From: Gammaproteobacteria bacterium
GTDB lineage: Bacteria; Pseudomonadota; Gammaproteobacteria; J044
Length of the DNA stretch: 12,809 nucleotides
Direction: 5' to 3'
Assembly: GCA_026995955.1 (NCBI GenBank)
Contig: JALWNJ010000294.1
Span: 1 to 12,809, forward strand
Positions within the stretch are counted from its first letter, which is position 1. The number at the start of each line of letters is the position of its first letter. Under the pieces are notes generated by a model. That model had not been told where the DNA came from. It did no database searches and saw nothing but the letters and a program-made list of their open reading frames with translations. Positions 1 to 6,815 of this stretch are shown piece by piece. A program made the translations under genes and the position numbers.

Positions 1-883
1 CCGCTACCTGCGCAAACTGGGGGAACTGCCCGAACACACCGACAGCCTGTTCGTGGTGGATCGCGACGACCACTACCTGGGCGTGCTGCCGCTGGCCGAC
101 ATCCTCACCCACGACCCGGAAGAACCGGTGGAGAAGGTCTACAACCGGCAGGTGCACGGCATTCCCGCCTCCACCCCGGCCAGCGAGGTGGCCACCCTGT
201 TCGAACACCACGACCTGATGTCGGCCCCGGTGGTGGACGACCAGGGCCGCCTGCTCGGGCGCATCACCGTGGACGACGTGGTGGACTACATCCGCGACGA
301 GGCCGACCATGCGGTAATGAGCCAGGCCGGTCTGAACGAGGAGGACGACATCTTCGCGCCGGTGCTGCCCAGCGCCAGGACCCGTGCCGTCTGGCTTGGC
401 ATCAACCTGCTCACCGCGCTGATGGCGGCCTGGGTCATCGGCCTGTTCCAGGGCACGCTGGAGAAGATCGTGGCACTGGCGGTACTGATGCCCATCGTCG
501 CCAGCATGGGCGGCATTGCCGGCACCCAGACCCTGACCATCGTCATCCGCGGCCTGGCGCTCGGCCAGGTGTCGCGTCACAACCTGCGCTGGCTGTTCAA
601 CAAGGAGGTGCTGGTCGGCCTGCTCAACGGCATCCTCTGGGCCCTGGTCATCGCCGCCATCGCCACCCTCTGGTTCAAGGACCCGCAGATCGGCATGGTC
701 ATTGCCGTCGCCATGATCATCAACCTGCTCATCGCCGCCATCTCGGGGGTGGTCATCCCCATCGTGCTGAAGAAAATGCACATCGACCCGGCACTGGCCG
801 GTGGCGTGGTGCTCACCACCGTCACCGACATGATGGGCTTCTTCGTCTTCCTTGGGCTGGCCACCGTACTGCTGGTCAAATAG
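1..883 (+). CDS. mgtE: Magnesium transporter MgtE, C-terminal part (5' end outside window)
   Basis: Inner-membrane Mg2+ channel/transporter of the MgtE family. The open frame is already running at position 2, so the gene starts upstream of the window; 293 residues are visible. The visible part begins inside the paired CBS domains, the cytosolic Mg2+ sensor, with typical phrases such as SAPVVDDQGRLLGRITVDDVVDYI. A connecting helix follows, then five hydrophobic segments forming the pore domain. The second segment carries the family signature PIVASMGGIAGTQ. The last holds TTVTDMMGF, whose Asp (827-829) corresponds to the pore Asp that binds Mg2+ in Thermus MgtE. The N-terminal MgtE_N domain is not visible. 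The gene ends with TAG at 881-883, 2 bp from the pelG stop on the other strand. Nothing links it functionally to pel; it is probably just a chromosomal neighbour. Confidence 0.95.
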   Translation, partial: RYLRKLGELPEHTDSLFVVDRDDHYLGVLPLADILTHDPEEPVEKVYNRQVHGIPASTPASEVATLFEHHDLMSAPVVDDQGRLLGRITVDDVVDYIRDEADHAVMSQAGLNEEDDIFAPVLPSARTRAVWLGINLLTALMAAWVIGLFQGTLEKIVALAVLMPIVASMGGIAGTQTLTIVIRGLALGQVSRHNLRWLFNKEVLVGLLNGILWALVIAAIATLWFKDPQIGMVIAVAMIINLLIAAISGVVIPIVLKKMHIDPALAGGVVLTTVTDMMGFFVFLGLATVLLVK

Positions 884-885
884 CC

Positions 886-2253
886 CTACTGGAGCATGAA
901 TGTCTCGTATTCGAGGCGGTCGAGCTGGCGGGAAAGAATCACCAGGCCGACCAGGCTGGTCACGGTGACGGCGACGGCAAAGCCGTATCCATAGAAGGAA
1001 GGCCCCAGCTGGAACGAGATCCAGGTCAGCCCGATGTTCGCCAGCAGGAACATCAGGCACAGGAGCAGCGCGATCCCCAGCAGGTCGAGATAGAACAGGA
1101 CATTGAGGATCGCCAGCAGCAGCACCTGCACCCCCACGCCGACCAGGTCGACATTCAGCAACGGAATGTACAGGCGTGAAATGCCCAGCGCGTCCAGGAT
1201 CAGCGGACCCAGCATCAGCAGAACCACCACCGTCATGCCCTGCACCTTGAAGATCTCGTAGATCCCCTGGCGCACGGTCAGCACCATCTGTTTCTTGTAC
1301 TCGCGGATGTGTTTCAGGGTATCGCCCTCGCGAACCGACTCATAGAAGCGATCGTAGATCTCCGCAAAGTCCGTCTCCATGCGCACCAGAAACACGGCCA
1401 TCCCGGGGATGATGGAAAGATAGGCGAGAAAGATCGGCACGTCATAGATGACCGAGGCGCGCAGCGGGGCGATGATCGACTCCGAAGTGGCGGGATTGAG
1501 CCAGAACATGAACTTGTCGGCCCAGATGGCCATGTTGTAGAACAGGCCCGTGGCGGCCAGGCTGTAGAACACCTGGTCACGACGAAGAAAACGGTAGGAC
1601 ACGAAGGCCCGCCCGGGATAGTCGCGCAGCACCATCGCCAGCATGGAAAAAAGGAGCACCGACTGACCGCAGAGAAAACCGAACAGCAGCCCCTCCAGGC
1701 CGAAACCGGTCATCAGCATGGCGACCGCCACCGTCACCCCGTAGCCGAGCAGGAAGACGCCCAGAATCAGGCGATAGGCCTTCATCCCCGAAAGGAACAC
1801 CACCACGATCCATATGTTGCAAAGCACCACGAAACTGCCCAGCACGAGCAGCTCGTACAGCAACGACTGATGGAACAGGAGCAACAGGATCAGCATTCCT
1901 GACAGGCCACTGACGAGCGTGGTCAGGGTCAGCGCCCCCATCAGGTTGGGCAGAACGATGTCATGCCGCCGCTCGAACAGACGGTCGGCAATGAAACGCG
2001 TGAACATCAGTTGCAGCAGCCCGGTCAGGATCAGCGAGCCGGCCATCAGCCAGGTCACGGTCACCAGAAACTGGACCACCTGGCTCGCGGGGATGACCCG
2101 TGTGGCACTGAAGATGCCGATCAGCAGTACGCCAAGGATGGACAGTACCCAGGGCCCCGAGCTGATGATGCCTGCATAGCCATAGGCCTGGATCAGGCCC
2201 AGATAGGAGTCCTTGCGCAGCAGCTTGCGCAGCTCGAAACCGATGCCTGCCAT
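886..2253 (-). CDS. pelG: PelG, inner-membrane Pel polysaccharide transporter
   Basis: Polytopic inner-membrane protein of the MOP/MATE-like superfamily, thought to carry the growing Pel chain across the membrane as part of the PelD-PelE-PelG complex that recruits PelF. It is 455 residues, essentially the length of P. aeruginosa PelG (about 456). The N-terminus MAGIGFELRKLL and the following GYAGIISSGPW are hallmark PelG sequence. About 12 hydrophobic segments can be seen, near residues 27-47, 56-82, 104-126, 133-153, 160-182, 186-207, 228-246, 265-289, 333-355, 361-383, 387-412 and 421-441. A charged cytosolic loop lies around 290-332. The ATG shares its A with the pelF TGA (TGATG), and a purine-rich GGAGAGG sits about 10 nt upstream, so translation is probably coupled to pelF. 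It is the last gene of the operon and ends in TAG, 2 bp from the mgtE stop. Confidence 0.97.
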   Translation of the reverse strand: MAGIGFELRKLLRKDSYLGLIQAYGYAGIISSGPWVLSILGVLLIGIFSATRVIPASQVVQFLVTVTWLMAGSLILTGLLQLMFTRFIADRLFERRHDIVLPNLMGALTLTTLVSGLSGMLILLLLFHQSLLYELLVLGSFVVLCNIWIVVVFLSGMKAYRLILGVFLLGYGVTVAVAMLMTGFGLEGLLFGFLCGQSVLLFSMLAMVLRDYPGRAFVSYRFLRRDQVFYSLAATGLFYNMAIWADKFMFWLNPATSESIIAPLRASVIYDVPIFLAYLSIIPGMAVFLVRMETDFAEIYDRFYESVREGDTLKHIREYKKQMVLTVRQGIYEIFKVQGMTVVVLLMLGPLILDALGISRLYIPLLNVDLVGVGVQVLLLAILNVLFYLDLLGIALLLCLMFLLANIGLTWISFQLGPSFYGYGFAVAVTVTSLVGLVILSRQLDRLEYETFMLQ

Positions 2254-3851
2254 CAGTGACCCGCCTCTCCGGTGGCCGGCGGGGCATCCGCATCGGCATT
2301 CTCGGGTTCCGCATCATCGGTCTGCATCTGCAGGCAGCGCCGATAGAGTTCCATGTAGCGCTCGTACATCAGCGGCTGGGTATAGAACCGCTCGACCCGG
2401 GCGATACCGGCATCGCGCGCGGCACGCCATCTCTCCTCGTCCGTGAGCAGGGCAATGGCGGCGCGGGCGGTTTCCTCCGGATTGGCGATCGACACCACGG
2501 CACCCGCACTGCCCAGCGCACGGTCCTCCTCGGTACCGCCCTCGATGAGATCGCGACAGGAACCTACATCGGTGGCCAGTGCCGGCACGCCCGCAGCGAA
2601 GCCTTCGAGAATCACCAGCGGCAGCGCCTCGGAGATGGAGGTCAGGACCAGCAGGCCGATCTCCGACAGGATCTCTTCCACCTTGCGGAAGCCCAGAAAG
2701 CGGACATTGTCCTCGAGTCCCAGGCTTACGACCAGGTTCCGGCATTCCTCGGCATATTCCGGGTCCTCGTCCTCGGGGCCGATGATCCAGCCTTCCGCCT
2801 CCGGGATGGCATTGCAGACACCACGCATGGCACGAATGAAGGTCTTGATGTCCTTGATCGGCACTACACGCCCGATCAGGCCAAGGATCGGCGGCACGCC
2901 TTCCGGACGGCTGTTCCGCACCGGAAGAAAACGCTCCACATTGATGCCGTTGGGGATGATGACACAGCGTTCCGGATCGGCGCCATCTGCGATCTGTCGC
3001 TGGCGATTGCCCTCGTACAGCGAGACGATGACCTCCGAGGCGTCGTAGGCCAGCCTGCCAATGCCCTCGAAGAAGCGAATCCAGAGATGACGGATGTAAC
3101 TCACGTCGTCATCGAGACTGCCGCCGAACGCCTCGCTGGCATCCGGGATCCAGTCGGCCTGGGCCAGGTCGATCTTGCGCTCCTTGGTATAGATGCCGTG
3201 CTCGGAGAGGATGAGCGGCAGTCCGCGGCGCTGATGCACCAGTACGCCCAGCATGCCGGCATAGCCGGTGGAGATGGAATGCAGTACCCGGCACGGTGGC
3301 ATCCTGTCAGCCACACGGGAAAGCAGGAACAGCGGCGCATGCATGGTACGCACGGTCCAGAAGTAGTCGACGAAGGAAGGGTCGGTACAGAACCGTTCGT
3401 AGTGGTCGGTGATCATCGACCAGGCTTCCTCGCTGAACAGGAAGTCCTCGCGCGACAGGCGATCGGTGCGACCGAGGCTGCGCAGCGCCTCGGCGATCTC
3501 CTCGGCAGGAAGCCGACCCTGGCGCTGGCGCAGCGCGGCATGCATGCCGCGGATCTGCGCGAACACTTCGGCGTTGCCGCGGCGTGGCCTGGGAATGGCC
3601 TTCTGCCAGGACTCGAGCAGATAGTGCCGTTCCAGATGCCGCACATTGGGCAGCAGGGGGTACTTGATCTCGCCATAGTCCGAGGGGCTTCCACCGAGAA
3701 AGATCAGCGAAAAGCTCAGCATCGGAAAGCCGTTGATGATCTGGTGCACCCAGCTCGAGACACCACCGCTGACATAGGGATAGGTCCCCTCGAGCAGCAG
3801 GGCGACATCCGCCTCTCGGCCACTGTCGATGACACGATCCCATTCCTTCAT
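2253..3851 (-). CDS. pelF: PelF, cytosolic GT4-family glycosyltransferase that polymerises Pel
   Basis: Cytosolic retaining GT-B glycosyltransferase (family GT4) that builds the Pel chain from a UDP-sugar; it is recruited to the membrane by PelD/PelE/PelG. It is 532 residues. The N-terminal Rossmann domain holds the PelF signature LLLEGTYPYVSGGVSSWVHQ (residues 19-38) and later SEHGIYTKER (216-225). The nucleotide-sugar-binding domain has IPNGIN (299-304), IGRVVPIKDI (326-335) with the Arg and Lys expected for phosphate contact, and the EX7E motif EALPLVILE with E408 and E416 (2628-2630 and 2604-2606), followed by GVPALATDVGSCRDLI. The protein is about 25 residues longer than P. aeruginosa PelF (507) because of an acidic, Ala/Pro-rich tail after residue 510 that looks disordered. 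The ATG overlaps the pelE stop as ATGA with no strong Shine-Dalgarno, which suggests coupling to pelE translation. Confidence 0.97.
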   Translation of the reverse strand: MKEWDRVIDSGREADVALLLEGTYPYVSGGVSSWVHQIINGFPMLSFSLIFLGGSPSDYGEIKYPLLPNVRHLERHYLLESWQKAIPRPRRGNAEVFAQIRGMHAALRQRQGRLPAEEIAEALRSLGRTDRLSREDFLFSEEAWSMITDHYERFCTDPSFVDYFWTVRTMHAPLFLLSRVADRMPPCRVLHSISTGYAGMLGVLVHQRRGLPLILSEHGIYTKERKIDLAQADWIPDASEAFGGSLDDDVSYIRHLWIRFFEGIGRLAYDASEVIVSLYEGNRQRQIADGADPERCVIIPNGINVERFLPVRNSRPEGVPPILGLIGRVVPIKDIKTFIRAMRGVCNAIPEAEGWIIGPEDEDPEYAEECRNLVVSLGLEDNVRFLGFRKVEEILSEIGLLVLTSISEALPLVILEGFAAGVPALATDVGSCRDLIEGGTEEDRALGSAGAVVSIANPEETARAAIALLTDEERWRAARDAGIARVERFYTQPLMYERYMELYRRCLQMQTDDAEPENADADAPPATGEAGH

Positions 3852-4870
3852 GCCGAGGCCACCCAGTACTGCGCGAGCATGGACAACGGCGGCTCGGCCC
3901 GAACCGCGAGCGGCAATTCCTCCATCAGGGCGCGCACCCGTTTCCAGTCCCGTTTCAGGTAGGCCGTCTCGGCCAGATAGGGGTTAACCTCGGTCTGGCT
4001 CATGCCAAGGCCCAGTGCCTGCCGGAAGGCCGCCTCTGCCTCGTCGGGCCGGCCCAGTCTGAGCAGCACCCGCCCCTTCTGGAACCAGAGCGCAGAATCC
4101 CGGGGCAACGGAGCCAGGGCCTGCTCGAGGTGGTGCAGCGCCTGATGCAGCACATGGGTGTAGACATCACCCGAGGCAAGCCCCAGATAGGCCAGCTCCC
4201 AGAACTGGTGGGCCAGCTGTTCGTGCAGCCTCGCAGCCGCCAGACCCGTGGCTTCCTCGAGCTCGTCCAACTGCGACTTGATCTGTTCGTTGATCCTCTG
4301 CTCCATGCGGTCGAGCAGCGAGTAGGCCAGCAGGCGGACATCGTCCACGCGGTCGCGCAGGGCGATGCGCAGAATGGGGATGGCATCCTGCTCGCGCAGC
4401 TGTCGGGTAGCCATCACCGCGCGGATGCGGCGCTCCGGATTGGGCGCATTGCGCAACACGCCGATCAGCCCGCCACTGCCGTACAGCGGCTGGGGATTGA
4501 CGGAAAGCGGCTTGTAGGGCAGATCGGGAATGTCGATGGCCATGTAGGGATCCGGCGTCTCCCTGCGCGGCAGGTAGAGCGCCAGCAGCAGTCCCGCGAG
4601 CAGGCCCGGAATACCGAAGAAGGGGATGAAGAAGGCCAGCGCAAAGAGCGTGACGGCAATGGCCCGCCGTGGTCTGCGATAGACAGGGGGGAACGCGCGA
4701 TACAGCACCAGCGCGACCATGATGCTGGCGACCAGATGCAGCCCGGCGTACAGCAACAGCGGGGAACGGGTACCGGCAACCGCACCCGGAAGCAAGAGCA
4801 GACCACTGAGCTCAAGCGTCAGTGCGCCGAGGATCAGTGTCGGAATGCCGATCGATGCCAGTCGTTTCAT
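3848..4870 (-). CDS. pelE: PelE, inner-membrane protein with cytosolic helical-repeat domain
   Basis: Membrane-anchored scaffold of the Pel synthase complex; in P. aeruginosa PelE joins PelD and PelG to bring PelF to the membrane. It is 340 residues, close to the usual 329. Hydrophobic segments are at about 7-28, 37-59 and 70-99 (the last may be two helices). A cytosolic part follows: a HEAT-like pair of helices (about 147-190, with DAIPILRIALRDRVDDVRLL), an Arg/Glu/Gln-rich helix (190-225) and a clear TPR (about 258-291, with ALWFQKGRVLLRLGRPDEAE). The ATG at 4870 was chosen because the first membrane helix starts directly after it and the stretch overlapping pelD has no later ATG, GTG or TTG. 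The result is a 59-bp overlap with the end of pelD. The upstream Shine-Dalgarno is weak, so coupling to pelD is likely. Identification rests on topology, repeats and position, as PelE is poorly conserved. Confidence 0.92.
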   Translation of the reverse strand: MKRLASIGIPTLILGALTLELSGLLLLPGAVAGTRSPLLLYAGLHLVASIMVALVLYRAFPPVYRRPRRAIAVTLFALAFFIPFFGIPGLLAGLLLALYLPRRETPDPYMAIDIPDLPYKPLSVNPQPLYGSGGLIGVLRNAPNPERRIRAVMATRQLREQDAIPILRIALRDRVDDVRLLAYSLLDRMEQRINEQIKSQLDELEEATGLAAARLHEQLAHQFWELAYLGLASGDVYTHVLHQALHHLEQALAPLPRDSALWFQKGRVLLRLGRPDEAEAAFRQALGLGMSQTEVNPYLAETAYLKRDWKRVRALMEELPLAVRAEPPLSMLAQYWVASA

Positions 4871-6200
4871 GCAACCAGTCCAGAATGTTCTCGACGCGGT
4901 CGCGCCGTCCCAGCGAACGCGGATGAATGCGTATCCCCAGCTCCTCGATGCCCTGGCCGAAGCGCTGCTCGAGCTGCGTGTTCATGCGCCGCTCGTAGGC
5001 CTCGAACTCGTGCTCGGAGGTCAGCGGCATGAGCAGGAACAGCACCTTGTCCGCGCCCTGTGGATCGGGCCGCCAGGCACGATCCAGGCCACGGGTCTGC
5101 CCCAGGAACAGGTTCAGCATGGCCTCGGCCTCGGGATGGTCTTTTGGAAACACCAGCGCCACCACCAGGGCCGGAAGCCCGTAGTCGCGGAGATCGGCCA
5201 GGGCACGGCGCAGATCACGGACGAAGGCCGCCTGCTCGGGATCCGGGACCGGTTCGCGCAGGGTCCCGAGCGTGGTGGAGAGGATGTCGCCGATGTGCCC
5301 GCCGAGCACCGCGAGAAGCCTGAGGTTGTCCAGATGCAGGGCCACGAAGGGCATTTCCCTGATGACCAGCAGGGCCCAGACATGACGATTGACATCCACC
5401 AGCGGAACCACGGCCAGCAGGTCCTCTTCCAGTGCCTGCTCGCTCGCCATCAGCTCCTCCCTGAGGCTGATCACCCGCCGCTCGGCAAGGGCACGGCGCA
5501 CCATCGGGTCGAAGGGATCCACGGCTCCGGGGTCTCCCAGTGCAGCCAGGGGCCTGACCACGATGTGCTCGCCGCGCACCTCGTACAGGCCCGCGACCTG
5601 AATCCAGCCGAAACCGGCAAACAGCCCGCAGATGTGGCTGGCGACTTCGGCCAGCGCATCCCGTCCCGGTGCCCGCTCCTGCAGCATACGGCGCAGGTCC
5701 AGCAGAGCGCCGCGCAGGCTGTTGCCGCTGGCGGCGAGGCGGTGTTCCAGGCGATCGTGCGAGACCTTGAGCAGGTGATAGTTGCGGGTGAATTCGTCGA
5801 GCCGCATGCGCTGATAGTCGTTGATCACCTGCTGCTGCAGGTAGCGGCGAGTCCACATGTCGCTGAACTCTCCGCTCAGCATCGCCAGGATGATCATGCC
5901 AATCGAGAACTGGGCCGGAAAGGGCTGTCCCTCTCCCCCGTTCCATTCCCAGGCCAGCGCCATCAGCCCGACCAGCAGCAGGGCCGCCACGAAGCCATGG
6001 GAGAAGCCGTAGCGCAGGGCCGGCAGCAGGGGGGCCAGCAGCAGCCAGGGGAAGGGGGCGTCGAGAAAGAAGGGATCCGACGGATCGATCCACCAGCCGA
6101 CGAGCACGAACAGCGCGCAGACGAGCACCGTCTCGAGCCAGGCCCACAGGGGGGGAACCCCCGACGGGAGACGACGCGTACCCGTGCCAATCCAGGCCAT
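4812..6200 (-). CDS. pelD: PelD, c-di-GMP receptor of the Pel synthase complex
   Basis: Inner-membrane receptor that switches on Pel synthesis after binding cyclic di-GMP. It is 462 residues (P. aeruginosa about 455). Membrane segments lie near 19-37, 47-63, 67-84 and 97-113. A helical stalk (about 115-160), a GAF domain (about 165-315) and a degenerate GGDEF domain (about 322-445) follow. The inhibitory-site motif RxxD is present as RGLD at residues 370-373 (5082-5093), within a few residues of the R367/D370 motif reported for P. aeruginosa. R404/R405 could supply the second binding Arg (R402 there). The position of the catalytic GGDEF hairpin reads GADKV (residues 382-386, 5043-5057), so cyclase activity is not expected. 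The ATG is 6 bp after the pelC stop with only a weak Shine-Dalgarno. The gene's end overlaps pelE by 59 bp. Control by c-di-GMP is inferred from the intact motif. Confidence 0.96.
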   Translation of the reverse strand: MAWIGTGTRRLPSGVPPLWAWLETVLVCALFVLVGWWIDPSDPFFLDAPFPWLLLAPLLPALRYGFSHGFVAALLLVGLMALAWEWNGGEGQPFPAQFSIGMIILAMLSGEFSDMWTRRYLQQQVINDYQRMRLDEFTRNYHLLKVSHDRLEHRLAASGNSLRGALLDLRRMLQERAPGRDALAEVASHICGLFAGFGWIQVAGLYEVRGEHIVVRPLAALGDPGAVDPFDPMVRRALAERRVISLREELMASEQALEEDLLAVVPLVDVNRHVWALLVIREMPFVALHLDNLRLLAVLGGHIGDILSTTLGTLREPVPDPEQAAFVRDLRRALADLRDYGLPALVVALVFPKDHPEAEAMLNLFLGQTRGLDRAWRPDPQGADKVLFLLMPLTSEHEFEAYERRMNTQLEQRFGQGIEELGIRIHPRSLGRRDRVENILDWLHETTGIDRHSDTDPRRTDA

Positions 6201-6206
6201 GATTGA

Positions 6207-6749
6207 TCAGTCTGCCGTGGCCCGGGTCAGCTTCAGCCCCTTGAGCAGCTGCCGCACCAGCTTGCCGGCCGTGCCACTGGCGCTCTCGTAACCCCAGCCA
6301 CTGCGGGCCCCGGAGGCCGCCCACAGCACCCTGCCGGTGGGAATGTCGATCACCCGCAGGCTGATGCCGACAGCGGGTTCTCCGTCCAGTCCGCTCTTGT
6401 AACGCCATTCCTCCACCGTGCCCGTCACGCCGAAACGCAGTCCCTCGCGCCGCGCCCAGGACAGGGCCTTGCGAAAACGCTGCTCCTCGTCCGGAATCAG
6501 CATCCCGGTGTGGTCGCTGTCCGCCGGATAGTGCACGGGGTCCAGGCCACGCACATGCAGCGCTGTCTCCACCAGGGCCTCGACACGCTCTCCGGCACGC
6601 GGCGCCTGGGAATGGTTGACGATGGGCAACAGGGCCCACCCCCTGCCGGCCGGCAGCGTGGCATCCCGCTCCACCTCCACGGAGCTGCACCCGGCCAGCA
6701 GCAGCCCGGTGATCAACGCGAGCATGGCCCGCAACACGGTTCTCCTCAT
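6207..6749 (-). CDS. pelC: PelC, outer-membrane lipoprotein ring of the Pel exporter
   Basis: Small outer-membrane lipoprotein; in the family it assembles into a dodecameric ring on the periplasmic face of the outer membrane and funnels the cationic polymer into the PelB barrel. It is 180 residues (P. aeruginosa 172). The N-terminus is a lipoprotein signal: basic MRRTVLR, a hydrophobic core, then the lipobox LAGC with Cys21 (codon 6687-6689). Ser at +2 gives no inner-membrane retention signal. The mature part has the expected alpha/beta pattern, with WALLPIVNHSQAPRAGERVE near the start, FGVTGTVEEWRY in the middle and VLWAASGARSGWGY near the end. The start is firm: a strong GGGAGGAG lies 8 nt upstream and no upstream in-frame start exists before a stop. 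A possible 19-codon ORF ends in an ATGA overlap with this start. Confidence 0.95.
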   Translation of the reverse strand: MRRTVLRAMLALITGLLLAGCSSVEVERDATLPAGRGWALLPIVNHSQAPRAGERVEALVETALHVRGLDPVHYPADSDHTGMLIPDEEQRFRKALSWARREGLRFGVTGTVEEWRYKSGLDGEPAVGISLRVIDIPTGRVLWAASGARSGWGYESASGTAGKLVRQLLKGLKLTRATAD

Positions 6750-6805
6750 GACGTATTCTCCTCCCGTTGCAAAAAGTGTATCAGAGCCGCTTGTGCGTCA
6801 TTCAT
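6746..6805 (-). CDS. Possible 19-residue small ORF between pelB and pelC
   Basis: The 66-bp pelB-pelC gap contains an ATG-started frame coding for MNDAQAALIHFLQREENTS. It starts 10 nt after the pelB stop. A GAGGG formed partly from the pelB TGA lies 7 nt before the ATG, a good Shine-Dalgarno position. The frame ends with TGA overlapping the pelC ATG as ATGA, the same overlap seen between pelE and pelF. The peptide could form a short amphipathic helix. It may serve only to carry ribosomes from pelB to pelC, or it may be chance: the pelC Shine-Dalgarno GGGAGGAG lies inside its codons and would work without it. I know of no described peptide of this kind in pel operons and assign no function. 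Confidence 0.3.
   Translation of the reverse strand: MNDAQAALIHFLQREENTS
6758..6765 (-). promoter_or_regulatory. Strong ribosome binding site of pelC
   Basis: The minus strand reads GGGAGGAG, 8 nt before the pelC ATG at 6749. It is one of the two best Shine-Dalgarno matches in the operon and fixes the pelC start. pelC has this independent site, while pelD, pelE and pelF have poor ones. That fits a need for many PelC copies (12 per ring), though the link is inference. Confidence 0.8.
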
Positions 6806-6815
6806 CCGCAGACCC

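Noticed and set aside
881..920. Small inverted repeat (CTCG-TATT-CGAG) just past the mgtE stop
   Set aside because: A 4-bp stem without a following T-run inside pelG is too weak to call a terminator.
2256..3962. 568-codon open frame on the plus strand opposite pelF
   Set aside because: It is a shadow of pelF with the same low-information composition, and PelF on the other strand has clear catalytic motifs.
4719..6206. 495-codon open frame on the plus strand opposite pelD/pelE
   Set aside because: The translation is Gln/His/Gly-rich without any fold or motif and runs antisense to pelD, whose domains and I-site are clear.
5215..6690. 491-codon minus-strand frame overlapping pelD and pelC
   Set aside because: It is out of frame with both genes, its Arg/Gly/Ala-rich translation lacks motifs, and it crosses the pelC/pelD boundary that is explained by two conserved genes.
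6768..6804. Possible internal promoter before pelC (extended -10 like TGATACACT with a weak ATGACG upstream)
   Set aside because: Matches are only about 4 of 6 in each box with a short 15-bp spacer, and such partial matches are expected by chance in the most A+T-rich spot of the operon.
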